A stretch of DNA of 64,000 nucleotides from Galeruca laticollis (Eukaryota > Arthropoda > Insecta > Coleoptera > Chrysomelidae). The notes under the pieces were generated by a model that was not told where the DNA came from, did no database searches, and was given only the letters and a program-made list of their open reading frames with translations. Position 1 is the stretch's first letter, and each line of letters starts with the position of its first letter. The stretch is taken from positions 177,688,445 through 177,752,444 of the forward strand of contig OY998176.1 of the NCBI GenBank assembly GCA_963921935.1, written 5' to 3'. Shown here one piece after another: positions 37,518 to 49,536 of the stretch. A program made the position numbers and the translations under genes.

Positions 37518-38430
37518 GATACAATATAATTAAATACTCAAAAGTTTTAGATGAATGAAAAAATCTAACCTTACTTACAATGTTAGCGAGGTTGTACGTA
37601 TTGATGGAAAATATACAAAACTTCAAGCACATTCATCAACCAACCATAACAGCACAAAAATATGTAAATGAATACCACAAACATATGATTAAAATTATTT
37701 AAAATTTGAAAATGGAAATGCCGACAAATTGAAGGTCGAGCATGTGCTTCTTAGCAACATTACACATTAACAAAAGGAAGTTAACTAAACTGTCATGTTA
37801 AAAGTTCGATCATGACTACCAACTGAAAAGTTGTGAGGATCGTTTGTATTCCTACCACTCCAACAAATAAACATATTATTTGCTCATTATATAGGGTGAG
37901 CGAAAAAGTTATATTTTACTATAATTTTAATTATTTAAGTTGAAAAAGGAAAAAATTATTATTCTTATTTATAAAAATTATTATTGTAATTATACAAAGA
38001 CAAACGACAAATTATGAGGCTGATGACTAACAACCTCACTAATCCATAAAAAGCTAATCAGTTGTTAAATGACAGCCTTAATTCAGAAAAATATCAAACG
38101 AATGTGATCTAAACAGAATCAAATGAACATTCCTGTACAGCTGTGTAATTCTTATCTAGCATCAGCAAATATGAATAGATTTCACTAAGATGATTAAGAT
38201 CAGTTTTCTTATTCATACAATTATTAGATTAAAAATATGAATGCCATTTCCAAGAATGTACGCTTAGATAACTTTCCCTCCTTAGCCAATACTCTCACTT
38301 CCTCGTAGTTCATGTTATGACCTTCCCTGAAAACATGGTCACCCAGTGCACACCTCTCTGGATGCAATCTACTGTCACTCTTATGTGAGGAGACACGGTC
38401 CTTAAGAAGTCCACCAGTCTGACCAATATA
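37518..38430 (-). pseudogene. Partial PLE copy in tandem (GIY-YIG end and 3' UTR)
   Basis: On the minus strand it starts at EYIGQTGGLLKDRVSSHKS and continues to RTFLEMAFIF and a stop, then a 3' untranslated region ~90 percent identical to that of the main copy. It begins at the YIG motif, so only the C-terminal part of the nuclease remains. It joins directly to the hammerhead of the next copy at 37517. Confidence 0.85.
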
Positions 38431-39293
38431 TTCATTGAACAAGATTTTGTATGGCTCACCAACTGTCAGTCATTCTCAGGACAATAATCTTGTCCAAAAC
38501 CATATTTCCAATAATAACTTAAATAATAATAATAATTTTGATAATATTAATAATGTTGAGAATTTGGATGTTGGTATTGATAATAATAATAATAATTATA
38601 ACATGGTTGATGTTGCTCCCGCCGATCACTTATTTTTCTCGTTGCCTTATATTGCTGAGATTACTCCCAAGCTCACTCGTATCTTCAGCAAGGTTGGTAA
38701 TGTTAGGATTGCTCATAGAACAGTTCTGACTATTAATTCTTTGTTCACTAAAGTCAAAGACAAGACTCCACTTTTACATCTTTCCAAATTAGTTCACTGC
38801 ATTCCTTGTTCTAACTGTAATCTTGACTGGTAGGCTTCTTAAGGACCGTGTCTCCTCTCATAAGAGTGGTAGTAGATTGCATCCAGAGAGGTGCGCACTG
38901 GGTGAACATGTTTTCAGGGAAGGTCATAACATGAACTACGAGGCAGTGAGAGTATTGGCTAAGGAGGGAAAGTTATCTAAGCGTAAATTCTTGGAAATGG
39001 CATTCATATTTCAATCTAATAATTGTATGAATAAGAAAACTGGTCTTAATCATCTTAGTGAAATCTATTCATATTTGCTGATGCTAGATAAGAATTACAC
39101 AGCTGTACAGGAATGTTCATTTGATTCTGTTTAGATCACATTCGTTTGATACTTTTCTGAATTAAGGCTGTTATTTAACAACTGATTAGCTTTTCATGGA
39201 TTAGTGAGGTTGTTAGTCATCAGCCTCATAATCTGTTGTTTGTCTTTGTATAATTACAATAATAATTTTTATAAATAAGAATAATAATATCTC
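38431..39293 (+). pseudogene. Inverted PLE 3' fragment (linker, GIY-YIG, 3' UTR)
   Basis: Plus-strand frame MNKILYGSPTVSHSQDNN, then the Asn-rich linker, FSLPYIAEITPKLTRIF, HCIPCSNCNLD. A 14-bp deletion near 38826 removes the YIGQ codons and shifts frame; 38823-39134 continues TGRLLKDRVSSHKS to the normal C-terminus. It lies tail-out against the minus-strand partial copy, forming an inverted repeat joined at ~38430. It ends at 39293 in the 3' untranslated region. Confidence 0.85.
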
Positions 39294-39324
39294 AAACACA
39301 TTTTAAAAAAATTAATTTATAACA

Positions 39325-39849
39325 CAGACTTCTACGATGGTCAGGTTGACAATTTCAATCAACAGGCTACTCTGTACAAAAGACTTCCTTACATCAATAA
39401 TTTAACTGAATTGATTTTACCACTGTTCAAACAGTTCACCAATTTCAGAGTTGCCAAATACAATTTGACAACTATTTTTCTCCTTTTTTCGAAAGTTAAA
39501 GATAAAACACTTTTATTATTACAAACCAAAGTGATTTACAAAATAAATTGCTCACAGTGTCCGGGATGCTACGTTGGTCAAACGTCTCAATGGTTAAAAA
39601 ACCGTATTACCCAACATAGAAGTGATTGTCGAGTAGGCAAGAATAACTGTGTAGTGGTGGATCATTTTATAAAGACGGGCCATACGTTCAATTATGACGA
39701 GACAGAGATACTGCAGAAAGTTGACCAATACAGGAATCGTTTATTTTTTTGAAATGTATCACATCAACAAACAAAAAGATGCTATCAATCTCAAATCTGA
39801 CACTAATAAAGTCAGTGATATTTATTGTCACCTGTTAAATTCATTTTAA
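39325..39849 (+). pseudogene. Second PLE family, GIY-YIG end
   Basis: The frame DFYDGQVDNFNQQATLYKRLPYINN leads to LFSKVKDKTLLLLQTKVIYKINCSQCPGCYVGQTSQWLKNRITQHRSDC, a GIY-YIG domain with the Cys pair of PLE nucleases. After RNRLFF a T-run frameshift (~39740) leads to EMYHINKQKDAINLKSDTNKVSDIYCHLLNSF and a stop at 39849. Sequence differs clearly from the neighbouring PLE family. The RT part is missing. Confidence 0.8.
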
Positions 39850-40092
39850 TATTGTTGTTTTGTCACCCCAGTTATTCATACGTTCAGATTATTTATTTTA
39901 TTGTTTTGTTTTTAACTCAAATTGTTTCTTGTTTTTATCAATTCACACCACAACCATTTTTACAAATTAATCATTAGCAATTAGTCTAGTTAGTACCTTA
40001 ATGTGGTGTACATCAACTCTTACTGACTCTTAACATCTGTAAGTATTTGTGTTCCTATCTTTGTCATTTTATTTATATATTACTTATTGTAG

Positions 40093-40150
40093 TGTCTCCT
40101 GATGATGCTATCGAACAATAGCGAAATATTGAGAATGAGAATATAGAGTT
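40093..40150 (+). ncRNA. Hammerhead-ribozyme-like motif, second PLE family
   Basis: CTC-CTGATGA (40099-40105), stem II GCTAT/ATAGC around a CGAACA loop, GAAA (40123-40126), stem III ATATT/AATAT with loop GAGAATGAG, cleavage-site A, then GAG pairing with the upstream CTC as stem I. All three helices and the core are present, about 240 bases after the PLE stop codon. Confidence 0.65.
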
Positions 40151-40440
40151 TTATTTCTTATACTGACCGCTTACCTGACAATCATCACCTTTTGCTTATA
40201 TAAATAGTACGGTCGATAATTACCACAGAATAATCATCTGTTTTAAAGATATATTTATATATATATACAAAATGTTCGTTTTGTTTGGGTGTGAGTTATA
40301 TTCTGTTATGTGATGCGTCCTAAAACATATATAAAATATATTGAATAATCAAATGAACGTTCTATCGAAGGTAAGATTTATTTGTTTGGCTTTTAAAAAT
40401 TTTTTCTGTAACTTCTACCATTTCTTTTAGTTTTAACAAA

Positions 40441-40491
40441 AATTTTATTTCTGATGAAGGTCATGGAAAGACCGAAACGTTAAATAAAAAT
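40441..40491 (+). ncRNA. Minimal type-I hammerhead-ribozyme-like motif
   Basis: CTGATGA (40451-40457), stem II GGTC/GACC with loop ATGGAAA, GAAA (40474-40477), two-base-pair stem III AC/GU without a loop (GAAACGTT), cleavage-site T at 40481. Upstream TTTTATTT pairs with downstream AAATAAAA, an 8-bp stem I. This matches the short-stem-III hammerheads reported for PLEs. Confidence 0.75.
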
Positions 40492-40751
40492 GTATTAACT
40501 ACTAGTTAAATGTCTTTAAAAATGGTTCTAAATCTCAAGAATATAAAATAAACAATATATAATTAAATAAAATATATATATATATATATATACTTTTTTT
40601 CTGATAAATACTCGTCTTCACTTTCAGAGCTCTTTTCTAAGGAAAGACGTTAGAACAACTACTGTGGCACTAGTTTTTGAAACAACCGACTTTAATTGTT
40701 TATTACGTCGCAACCGTTACGATAGTCATACAAATAATACCACCTAGATAG

Positions 40752-40770
40752 AAGTGACTAGACGCTAGTC
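40752..40770. repeat. Short hairpin
   Basis: GTGACTAG-ACG-CTAGTCAC, perfect 8-bp arms. Confidence 0.7.
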
Positions 40771-40873
40771 ACCTAGATCGGTTCGGTTGGAACACAAAAT
40801 TTACATCAACAATGACATAAATACCTACATATCAGTCTTAATGCAGTTTTCAAAAAAATATTGTTTGCAATTC

Positions 40874-40973
40874 GAATGCGAAAAGCTTTTGTATTCTGGA
40901 ATGGTTACTTTGCCTCGCTGAAACTCGGCAAAGTAACTTCCATTCTTAAATGCAAAAGTATTATTTCGCATTC
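40874..40973. repeat. 100-bp imperfect palindrome
   Basis: GAATGCGAAA at the left is matched by TTTCGCATTC at the right. Inside, GAATGG and ACTTTGCC are matched by GGCAAAGT and CCATTC around a ~13-base loop. Likely a tiny foldback MITE. Confidence 0.7.
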
Positions 40974-40989
40974 TAGATACAAAATCTCT

Positions 40990-43790
40990 ATTTTGATTAG
41001 TGCAGTTTTTGCTCTCTCAATAGATAGGATAACACGAATTGAAGGTTAAATATCTTGAGGATCAAGTTGGATTTTTATACAATAGGGATGTTGAAAAATT
41101 TTTGGAATTGCTTTTACTTCATAAATAGACCCTATATAAATACGAAAATAATAGTTTTATATCAAAATATGACAAATTCCATAAAAAAAAATAAGTAAAT
41201 AAAAATAGGCTTCAAAATTCTCGCCAAAACGCTCCATTCCGTTATTTGATCTTAACTGTGTTCTTAAGAATAAATTAAATAATAACCAATGTAAAATTAT
41301 AGTTACTTACAAAAACATTTTGACATTTTTTTCTACAGCACAAAAATCTATAAACATAGCAAAGAAACTTCAACAATCATAGCAATCTTCGGTAAGTTAC
41401 AAGTTGCAACTATTCGATCCAGTCTCCTTTGTGATAAAAATCGTGAAATATTATCGTTGCCCTAACACATTATCAAAAAAATAGTTCATACTTTTAACTT
41501 GGTTAAGAGAAATTAGTCTACTTGTTCGAGCTGTGACATCATCGCGCTCTGATTGTGATAATTGCTAATAAATTACGCAATTTAAATTAATTTTGTTTCA
41601 TTCAAGAACTAGGATCTCAAAATGTTATTTTAGATTTCTAAAAACTGTCAACATCCCTATTCTGATTTTATGTTCTTGATACACAATGTACTATACCTTA
41701 TCATGGAATAATTTATAGTGTTTGAAAAAATATCATTATTAGGTTCGCGAAGAAAGGCACATACGTAATCATAAAGGAGTTGAATGGGGTAAATTTAGAC
41801 AATATAAGAAAAACGTAATTGTTTGCTGCAACAAATAATTTACCGAAAAAAGGTTTTGTTAAATCTCATCTGGCATCACGTAAAGTACGTTTATGGGATA
41901 ATGATGCTAGGAGCCAACAATTTTCTGACATTAACTAAGCTGGGCTGGGCACTCAGCTTAACTTCATGCGGATAATTTCGTAAGGTCCAGAGAACATCTA
42001 ATGGAACTTTATATTGTTTTTCCTTATCCTGGTTTGAAGTGATAGTTATATTGATTGCTACTTTTAGAGGGTTTGAGAAACAATTATGAATTTCCATTGA
42101 AAATTATCATGAATAAATTGTACTCTACTAAAATTATTAATACCTAACATAATTCATTTGTTCTAAACTATGTTCTCGAATTATACAAAACTACAACCAG
42201 AATGTCCGCCAAGAAAAAAATTAAATTCATTTGAAGCAGACTATGAGCACACTAATTGTTGGAATCTCTGTAAGATTTCCGTTAAGTGAAGTGAGGTGAA
42301 AAAGTACGATAAAGGTAGGAAAATTCGTCATGTTGTAAGTCATGAAAATTGAGGAAACCTTCAGGTCCAATACTTGTAAAAGGAGCCTCATATGAACGTG
42401 TTCAAATAGCGAATGAAAAATATTCCTAATCTTGTATTCATGAGCTAGTTCACTTTGACGTTGTTGTTTAGGATAAGCTTTCCTCAAAATTTTCTTGTTC
42501 TCTTCATTCATTTACGGCCTCGAGGAAGGTCTTTGTTACGGATATACCGGGGCATAATCATGCTGATCCCCAATAATTTATGATAGAATTCAAAGTTCTA
42601 TCATATACATAAGAGTTAATATTTTTCCTTAATAACATATTCTTATTAGCCAACAAACATCAGCCTTTATGGTCAGTCTAGGTATTTGACGATCAATGTT
42701 CATTCAAATATATGAACTAGAACCATTCTTAAATTTGGGGCTAATGAAGTGCAATTCTATAGTTAATGAGATGTTTATAATCTGCTAGGATTACTGCATA
42801 ATATCCCATGTAGCTGCAGTATTATCACCCTGTAGTGGTAATTAACCCCGAATGCTGGAAACAGCCCAAACGAACTAATATCTACTGTTTATCTAGAACA
42901 ACTGGTGTAGGTTGAGCGTAGAAGATGAACTTGACCGTTTTAGTAAATGATAAGTTATGTCTATTTAAATAGGTGTTATTTAGCGTTTAAGTAAATTCCC
43001 AGTGCTACTTATCGAATTGTTAACATTCTCCCTATAATCCAGAATTGGGTAAAATCATAATTACTTTAATCCATGGCTTCATCTTGAGTACACATGTAGA
43101 TCCTGCAAACTAAAGGTACTTACTGATCCTGCAAACTAAGGTATTATTGATCTCGTTGATAAACCAATTTGTTGGTACATGTCATATGTAATCGTCGTTG
43201 GTTGGTTACTAAAGATGGGAGGAAAATCGACGAAACAAGAACTTCAAGAGAATGGTGCAGTCAACAACAACTTCATAGTACAGGAAGAAACAATCAACAT
43301 ACAGTTTCACTTTTTATAATATCAACAGTAGCGGTACTGAAAATCATTTGGTCCATTTGGACAACCCATATAAGGCAGCTTAAGGGAACCATCACGAAAA
43401 GCATCGGGACGCAGCAAAAGACAGGAACCTTAATAGTATAAATGTACAATCTACTTATATGATCAATTATTTTGTCAATGAAATGAATCAAGGTGTTAAT
43501 ACAAATGCCCAAAACTTGGGAACAATTTGAGGATAGGTTAGATATAATAAGTGAAGATATAATTAAGCAGAGTTGATGGAATTAGAAAAAGGAAATACTT
43601 AGAAATCCAAAGATTAATAGAGAGATAGTTAATAATTTAGGACTTCTTTACAATAATTTTATTAAGTTAGTTAGTAACAATTCGAATTATTTAGACAAAA
43701 ATCAGGTCTAGGTCTTTCGAGGCATTAAATTGTAATATTCAAATACCTACATTAATTGTTCAATAGATTAGCTCTGATTAATTACAAACA
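40990..43790. other. Unassigned AT-rich DNA
   Basis: No recognisable protein on either strand; ORFs up to 94 codons have no family features. Some of the right part may be the untranslated leader or LTR of the gypsy remnant that begins at 43806, but no LTR partner was found. Confidence 0.5.
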
Positions 43791-43805
43791 AGTAAAAGCG
43801 AGAAA

Positions 43806-44490
43806 ATGGCGTTAAGTATGAGTGAATTTTTCAATTTTGTAGGCAAAATGCTACCGATTGAGTTCAATGGGGATGCAAGTAAGTTGCAATAATTTTTAAA
43901 TGCATTAGGTCTACTACAATTGAATTCGACAGGCAATGAGAATAATGCAATATTATTCGTTGAAACAAGTTTAACAAGAAAGACTATAAGTTCAATCACG
44001 TCAGAAAAAAAGGAGTCCTAAGATATTGCTCAAGTCTACTATTAGCCAAGCTAAATAAATTTTACCAAAACAACAAGGAAGTCACAAGCTACACTACAGA
44101 AGTGGAAAAGTTAGCAGACTTATATAGCGGAAAGAATGCCGATGGAATTAGCAAATAAGGACACCTCAGATTCAACAGTAAACGCAGCATAGGACACCAC
44201 AAAAACAATTATAACAGCGGGAGATTTCTCGACACCACATGAGGTATTGACAAAACTAATGTCGATAGATGTGATTGCTAAACAACAACAAGAAAAAATT
44301 TTACACTTCAGAAGAAACTGTATAACAACTTTCAGCAGAAAAATAAATTCAATCCGAATAGAAGTCACGAGAATGTGCGGGGAAAATTCAATAGGTGGCA
44401 TCAAGAAATTTCCAGAGAAACTAAAAAATGGACAGAAATTACGGGAAATACAACATCTACAGTGGGCATCCAAACATAAGAATATGTAGC
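43806..44490 (+). pseudogene. Gag of a 17.6-like gypsy element, broken
   Basis: Starts MALSMSEFFNFVGKMLPIEFNG, the usual opening of 17.6/297-type gag proteins. It continues with NALGLLQLNSTGNEN, KLTRKT-like and MPMELANKDTSDSTVNAA segments and GDFSTPHEVLTKLMS, all in one general frame with stops (TAA at ~43891, TAG and others to ~44190). The last 80 residues are open. Gag would form the particle. Heavily decayed. Confidence 0.7.
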
Positions 44491-44529
44491 AGTACGAAGA
44501 ACACCGAAATCGAACGTAAAATTGAAAAA

Positions 44530-45075
44530 ATGTGCACAGTTAAAGAAGGAAAACTACCAATTATTGATGGAAAATATTGAGATGAGGCAAAAAACAAAAT
44601 TATTGCAAGAAAACATGGTCCAGGCCGAGAAAACTTTTAGAAAAAAGAATTAGATAATACATGGTATAGATGAAGGCAATGAAGAAGATGAAGTAAAACT
44701 AGAAAACAAATTAGAAGATGTAATGAGGAAGGTTAACAACACAGTAGATGTTAAAGCAGATATTTTGAAATAGAAAAGAGTAGGAAATAAAAACTATAAG
44801 AAAAATAGGCCAGTCCCAATAAAGATGAAAGAATCGAGCAAAAAAGTAGAAACTCTGAAAGGAAGGAATGAATTATATTATTGAAGACTACCCAAAAGAA
44901 ATACAAAAACACAGAAAGCAGCTAATGAAACAGGCGAGAGAAAGACGAGCCAATGCTTAGTTATTTGATAACACATTACTGATAAATGACAAAGTACACA
45001 GTCTAAAAGAACTAGAAGAAAGAAAAAATCAGTTAGAGATACCTAGAGGATGGAATAAATCAACAATTATTACGC
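44530..45075 (+). pseudogene. Non-LTR retrotransposon ORF1 fragment inside the gypsy remnant
   Basis: Coiled-coil start (NIEMRQKTKLLQENMVQAEK), then IIHGIDEGNEEDEVKLENKL, KRVGNKNYKKNRPVPIKM, EDYPKEIQKHRKQLMKQARE and LFDNTLLINDKVHSLKEL. This order fits the RRM-like and C-terminal domains of ORF1-type proteins common in insect non-LTR elements. Several stops. It is unlike the surrounding gypsy sequence, so it was probably inserted into it. Confidence 0.55.
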
Positions 45076-45099
45076 AAAATAAAAGAGTGCACACAGGAA

Positions 45100-46000
45100 T
45101 ATACGGCCAACAGAAAAACCTTTAGTAATAAAAGTTTTAAATAATTTAGAGGTTCATGAATTACCAAACTTACATTTTGTAGAAAACCGTGTCTCGCTTA
45201 GGATGAGCGTACGGATCAAAAACAGGTTGAAATTCAGCGAAGCTTCAAATACCGTATTATACGACTTAGGATGAACTTTGGAGAAGCTTTATAAGCTATC
45301 GGTGGAATGCAAGGTAAAAAGAATGAAGATATATGGAAAGGATCACATTTTCAAGACATGTACAGTACAAGAATTTATAAATGAAGAGAACAACGTTTTA
45401 AGAAATATACAAATATGCTATTGCGAGGTACCACGAATAGTAGAGCAAAGAGAAGAAATACAGAAGATCCTAGAAATATATCATGAAGGTCATATAGGAA
45501 GTAATAGATTGCTGAAGAAAATGAAAGCGAATTTCAAATTGAGAAAAACATGGAAAAAGATGTGAGAAATTACGTTAAAAAGTGGCACGATTGTCAAGTT
45601 AACAAAGCAAAACCAGATCACGAAGAAAATTTGGTCATAACGGACACATCTATAAAAGCGTTCAACATTATGTATATAGAGGTGACTTTTTCGGGAGAAG
45701 TAGAGATAATCGATACTGTATAATGATGTTATGTGAACTTACAAAGCATGCAGTTATAATACCAGTCCAAGACAAAGAGGCTTAAACAATTGCAAGAGAA
45801 ATATTTGACAATTTCATACCAACTTACGGTTTAATGAATGAATTAGGAACAGGACATCGAACAAGGTATAAAAACGAGGTCATGCAGAAATAAACAGAAT
45901 TATTGAATATAAAACAAAACTTTTCTACCGCGTATCATCACTTATCTATAGGAAACTGTGAAAGACTTCACAGAACTTTTAACTAGTATGTAAGTGTTGG
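45100..46000 (+). pseudogene. Integrase region of the 17.6-like gypsy element, broken
   Basis: The open frame 45278-45565 ends in ILEIYHEGHIGSNRLLKKMK, the His part of the integrase zinc-binding domain. A frameshift gives EKDVRNYVKKWHDCQVNKAKPDHEENLVITDT, where the first Cys of the C-x2-C pair is lost. After more shifts come CELTKHAVIIPVQDKEA, GLMNELG and STAYHHLSIGNCERLH-like stretches, the catalytic-core region. Reverse transcriptase and RNase H are absent. Integrase would join element DNA to the genome. Dead. Confidence 0.7.
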
Positions 46001-46500
46001 AAATACATCCAACATGTTTTTCCTATAAGCCACTGGGCGAAATCGAGAAAAAAAGTACATCTATTAAAACTATCTAAACTCCACAATATATTTATAAGCA
46101 ACAAATGATTTTACAAGGATGTCGTAAATGTTTCAATGCATACCCATGTTTCAATGTCATAGACCATTCATAAAAGTTCAAAAATACACTTTTCGGCTAG
46201 ATAATATTTAGAATATAATAATAAGCTTATACAAATTCGAATCCTCATATAGATATTCAATGCACATTCTCGGAAAAACCCGTATTAGTATAAGGGAACA
46301 TATAAAAGGCAAACTTTACCTTAAATCACTCTCATTCTTTTTCGTTTCACTGATACCTTCAAGTCCGCTTGAGGCTTCTAGCTCCTCATGTTTAAATAAA
46401 AATATTTCTTAGCAAGTGCGATTGCAAACTCTAAAGTAAAATTAAGTGATTATACAGTTGTTAAGGAGTGTTGTATATTATTTTTATAAAACTGAGACGC
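46001..46500. other. Unassigned AT-rich DNA
   Basis: Nothing recognised between the integrase remnant and the minisatellite. Confidence 0.5.
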
Positions 46501-46501
46501 C

Positions 46502-46645
46502 GGATTTAAATGTTCCTTCGAGCCAATATTTCAATGTTCCTTCGAGCCGGGATTTACATGTTCCCTCGAGCCAGGATTTAAATGTTCCTTCGAGCCGGGA
46601 TTTGCATTTTTTTTCGAGCCGTGATTCAAATGATCCTTTTAGTCA
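46502..46645. repeat. 24-bp minisatellite, six copies
   Basis: Unit close to GATTTAAATGTTCCTTCGAG plus CC and two variable bases. The unit is a multiple of three, so an 8-residue repeat (DLNVPSSR) stays open on the plus strand; I see no flanking coding evidence. Confidence 0.85.
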
Positions 46646-47035
46646 AACGTAGATGATTCTTCGGGTCCAGTTCAAACCCGCTAACGGTCCTTCGAGAAGC
46701 ATAATTAATCCGCAAATCAAAATATCAGACAGGTGTAGTGAACAATTGACAAACAAAGTATCTAAACATAACGTTAATTTTCTACAAATTTAAATGAAGT
46801 GTTCAAAGGTGCAATTCATATTAATTATATTTTTATTTTGGCTCGCATGCCAATAAGATACTCAACAACTGTTAGAAAACAATTTCACATCTGAAACTCA
46901 AAAATGGAACAATTTCGAAAAGACTAGATAATCCGCTAATTCTCAAATCACGCAGTCTGAAAAATAGTTACAATTAAATAGTACCGCACCTAATTTAAAT
47001 GTTACAGAAATTGCATATCGCATTATCAAATTAGG

Positions 47036-47487
47036 ACGGCCGCCATTTTGTAATATAATTTTAAATGGGATCATATGGCAAGTAATACCTCATTTGAATG
47101 CTCGTTCCAAGTCCTGTTCAACGACACCATCACGATCAACCTATTTCTACTTATTTGTGAATTTCAGCCAGCTGCTCATTTAGGAAAGATGAACGTGTTC
47201 GTTGGTCGCTTGGATATTTCTTACAAAAACTCTCAATTTTTGACAGTAGTACGATGCTAATGTCAGAAATGAACCGATTAGTAGATCAATGACACACGAA
47301 ATATCCAAGCGAACAATGAACATGTTCATCTTTTCTAAATTAGCAACTGGGTTGAAATTCACAAATAAGTAGAAATAATTTGATCGTGATGGTGTCATTG
47401 AACAAGACTTCGAACGAGCATACAAATGAGGTATCACTTGCCAATGATCCCATTTAAAATTATCTCACAAAATGGCGTCACGAAATA
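47036..47487. mobile_element. Foldback/MITE-like element
   Basis: Arms ~47036-47222 and ~47297-47487, with GCCGCCATTTTG at the left end against CAAAATGGCGTC at the right. Inside, ATGGGATCATATGGCAAGT is matched by ACTTGCCAATGATCCCAT. Arms are ~80 percent complementary over ~185 bp, with a ~75-bp centre. No transposase. Confidence 0.7.
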
Positions 47488-47846
47488 TTATCAAAAACGT
47501 TGCATTTGTACCCTATTTCTGGCACCCAAACAATCATTGATTTAAGTTGTATGGTTCATGAAATAGATAGGGGGGAGACTTTGGACAGGCAGTTGAATCA
47601 TAAGTACAATGAGGCTTAGTGAAATGATAGGGAAGAACAAATAGGATGCGTCAATTGTGAAGTCAAGTTAAATAACAATAAGCGTAAGGTGATTAACATA
47701 TTCTCGGACACTAATTTTTATTGATATGTGTCTAGCGAGACATTGCCGTCATAAGTTGCAACGTCCATTGTACCCAATGAGACGGTATATCACGTCCATT
47801 TTGCATGTTGTAGAGTATCAAGTGTCCCACTAGCATTCATCGGTAC
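47488..47846. other. Unassigned DNA before the satellite
   Basis: No ORF or repeat recognised. Confidence 0.45.
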
Positions 47847-49491
47847 GTCATAACCAAGAAAAGGTGTACAACTTGGGAGCAAGGATGTTAATTGAAACAT
47901 GGTTATCTTGTTGAAATCCGTTGTTTGTGTTTTCTCATGTTTCAATTAACATCCTTGCTCCCAAGTTGTACACCTTTTCTTGGTTATGCCGTACCGATGA
48001 AGGCTAATGAGCCAGAAACATGCATGTCTACGGTTACCACTCATTCTCTGTAACCTCTTTTGCGTGATATGCCCGGTAATTCTGCCTTTGTTTTATATTC
48101 CACGCGTTATTCTACCATCTTTTCATTGGTTATTTGTCTATTTCCAGAGTCGGAAGGTTCAGACAGGAGAGCTATAGACGCCTCCGTGTCTCTTTTGGTT
48201 GTTGTCCTGAAAACTCGGGATCTTCCATTTGAAGGCACAAATGTGCGTTTGGTTATCTTGTTGAAATCCTTTGTTTGTGTTTTCTCATGTTTCAATTAAC
48301 ATCCTTGCTCCCAAGTTGTACACCTTTTCTTGGTTATGCCGTACCGATGAAGGCTAATGAGCCAGAAACATGCATGTATACGGTTACCACTCATTCTCTG
48401 TAACCTCTTTTGCGTGATATGCCCGCTAATTATGTCTTTGTTTTATATTCCACACGTTATTCTATCATCTTTTTATTGGTTATTTGTCTATTTCCAGGGT
48501 CGGATGGTTCAGACAGGAGAGCTATAGACGCCTCCGTGTCTCTGTTGGTTGTTGTCCTGAAAACTGGGGATCTTCCATTTGAAGGCACAAATGTGCGTTT
48601 GGTTATCTAGTTGAAATCCGTTATTTGTGTTTTCTCATGTTTCAATTAACATCCTTGCTGCCAAGTTGTACACCTTTTCTTGGTTTTGCCGTACCGATGA
48701 AGGCTAATGAGACAGAAGCATGCATGTCTACGGTTACCACTCATTTTCTGTAACCTCTTTTGCGTGATATGCCCGCTAATTATGTCTTTGTTTTATATTC
48801 CACGCGTTATTCTATCATCTTTTCATTGGTTATTTGTCTATTTCCAGGGTCGGAAGGTTCAGACAGGAGAGATATAGATGCCTCCGTGTCTCTGTTGGTT
48901 GTTGTCCTGAAAACTCGGGATCTTCCATTTGAAGGCACAAATGTGCGTTTGGTTATCTTGTTGAAATCCGTTGTTTGTGTTTTCTCATGTTTCAATTAAC
49001 ATCCTTGCTTCCAAGTTTTTACACCTTTTTTTGGTTATGCCGTACCGATGAAGGCTAATGAGCCAGAAACATGCATGTCTACGGTTACCACTCATTCTCT
49101 GTAACCTCTTTCGCGTAATATGCCCGCTAATTCTGTCTTTGTTTTATATTCCACGCGTTATTCTATCATCTTCTTATTGGTTATTTGTCTATTTCCAGGG
49201 TCGGAAGGTTCAGACAGGAGAGCTATAGACGCTTCCGGTTCTCTGTTGGTTGTTGTCCTGAAAACTCGGGATCTTCCATTTGAAAGCAAAAATGTGCGTT
49301 TGGTTATCCTGTTGAAATCCGTTGTTTGTGTTTTCTCATGTTTCAATTAACATCCTTGCTCCCAAGTTGTACACCTTTTCTTGGTTATGCCGTACCGATG
49401 AAGGCTAATGAGCCAGAAACATGCATGTCTACAGTTACCACTCATTCTCTGTAACCTCTTTTGCGTGATATTCCCGCTAATTCTGTCTTTG
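47847..49491 (+). repeat. Satellite family A, plus-oriented array, ~350-bp unit
   Basis: ATGTTTCAATTAACATCCTT recurs at ~47938, 48287, 48637, 48987 and 49338, spacing ~350. Units are ~95 percent alike. At the left edge a short inverted piece (47847-47898 against 47938-47990) forms a hairpin. A 60-80 codon frame is open in several units on either strand, but this follows from unit similarity. Confidence 0.9.

Positions 49492-49532
<41 letters not shown>
49492..49532. repeat. (TA)n tract at the array inversion point
   Basis: About 40 bp of TA between plus- and minus-oriented satellite arrays. Confidence 0.95.

Positions 49533-49536
<4 letters not shown>

Noticed and set aside
42227..42511. 94-codon minus-strand ORF
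   Set aside because: No motif or similarity recognised; length is expected by chance in ~3 kb of non-coding DNA.
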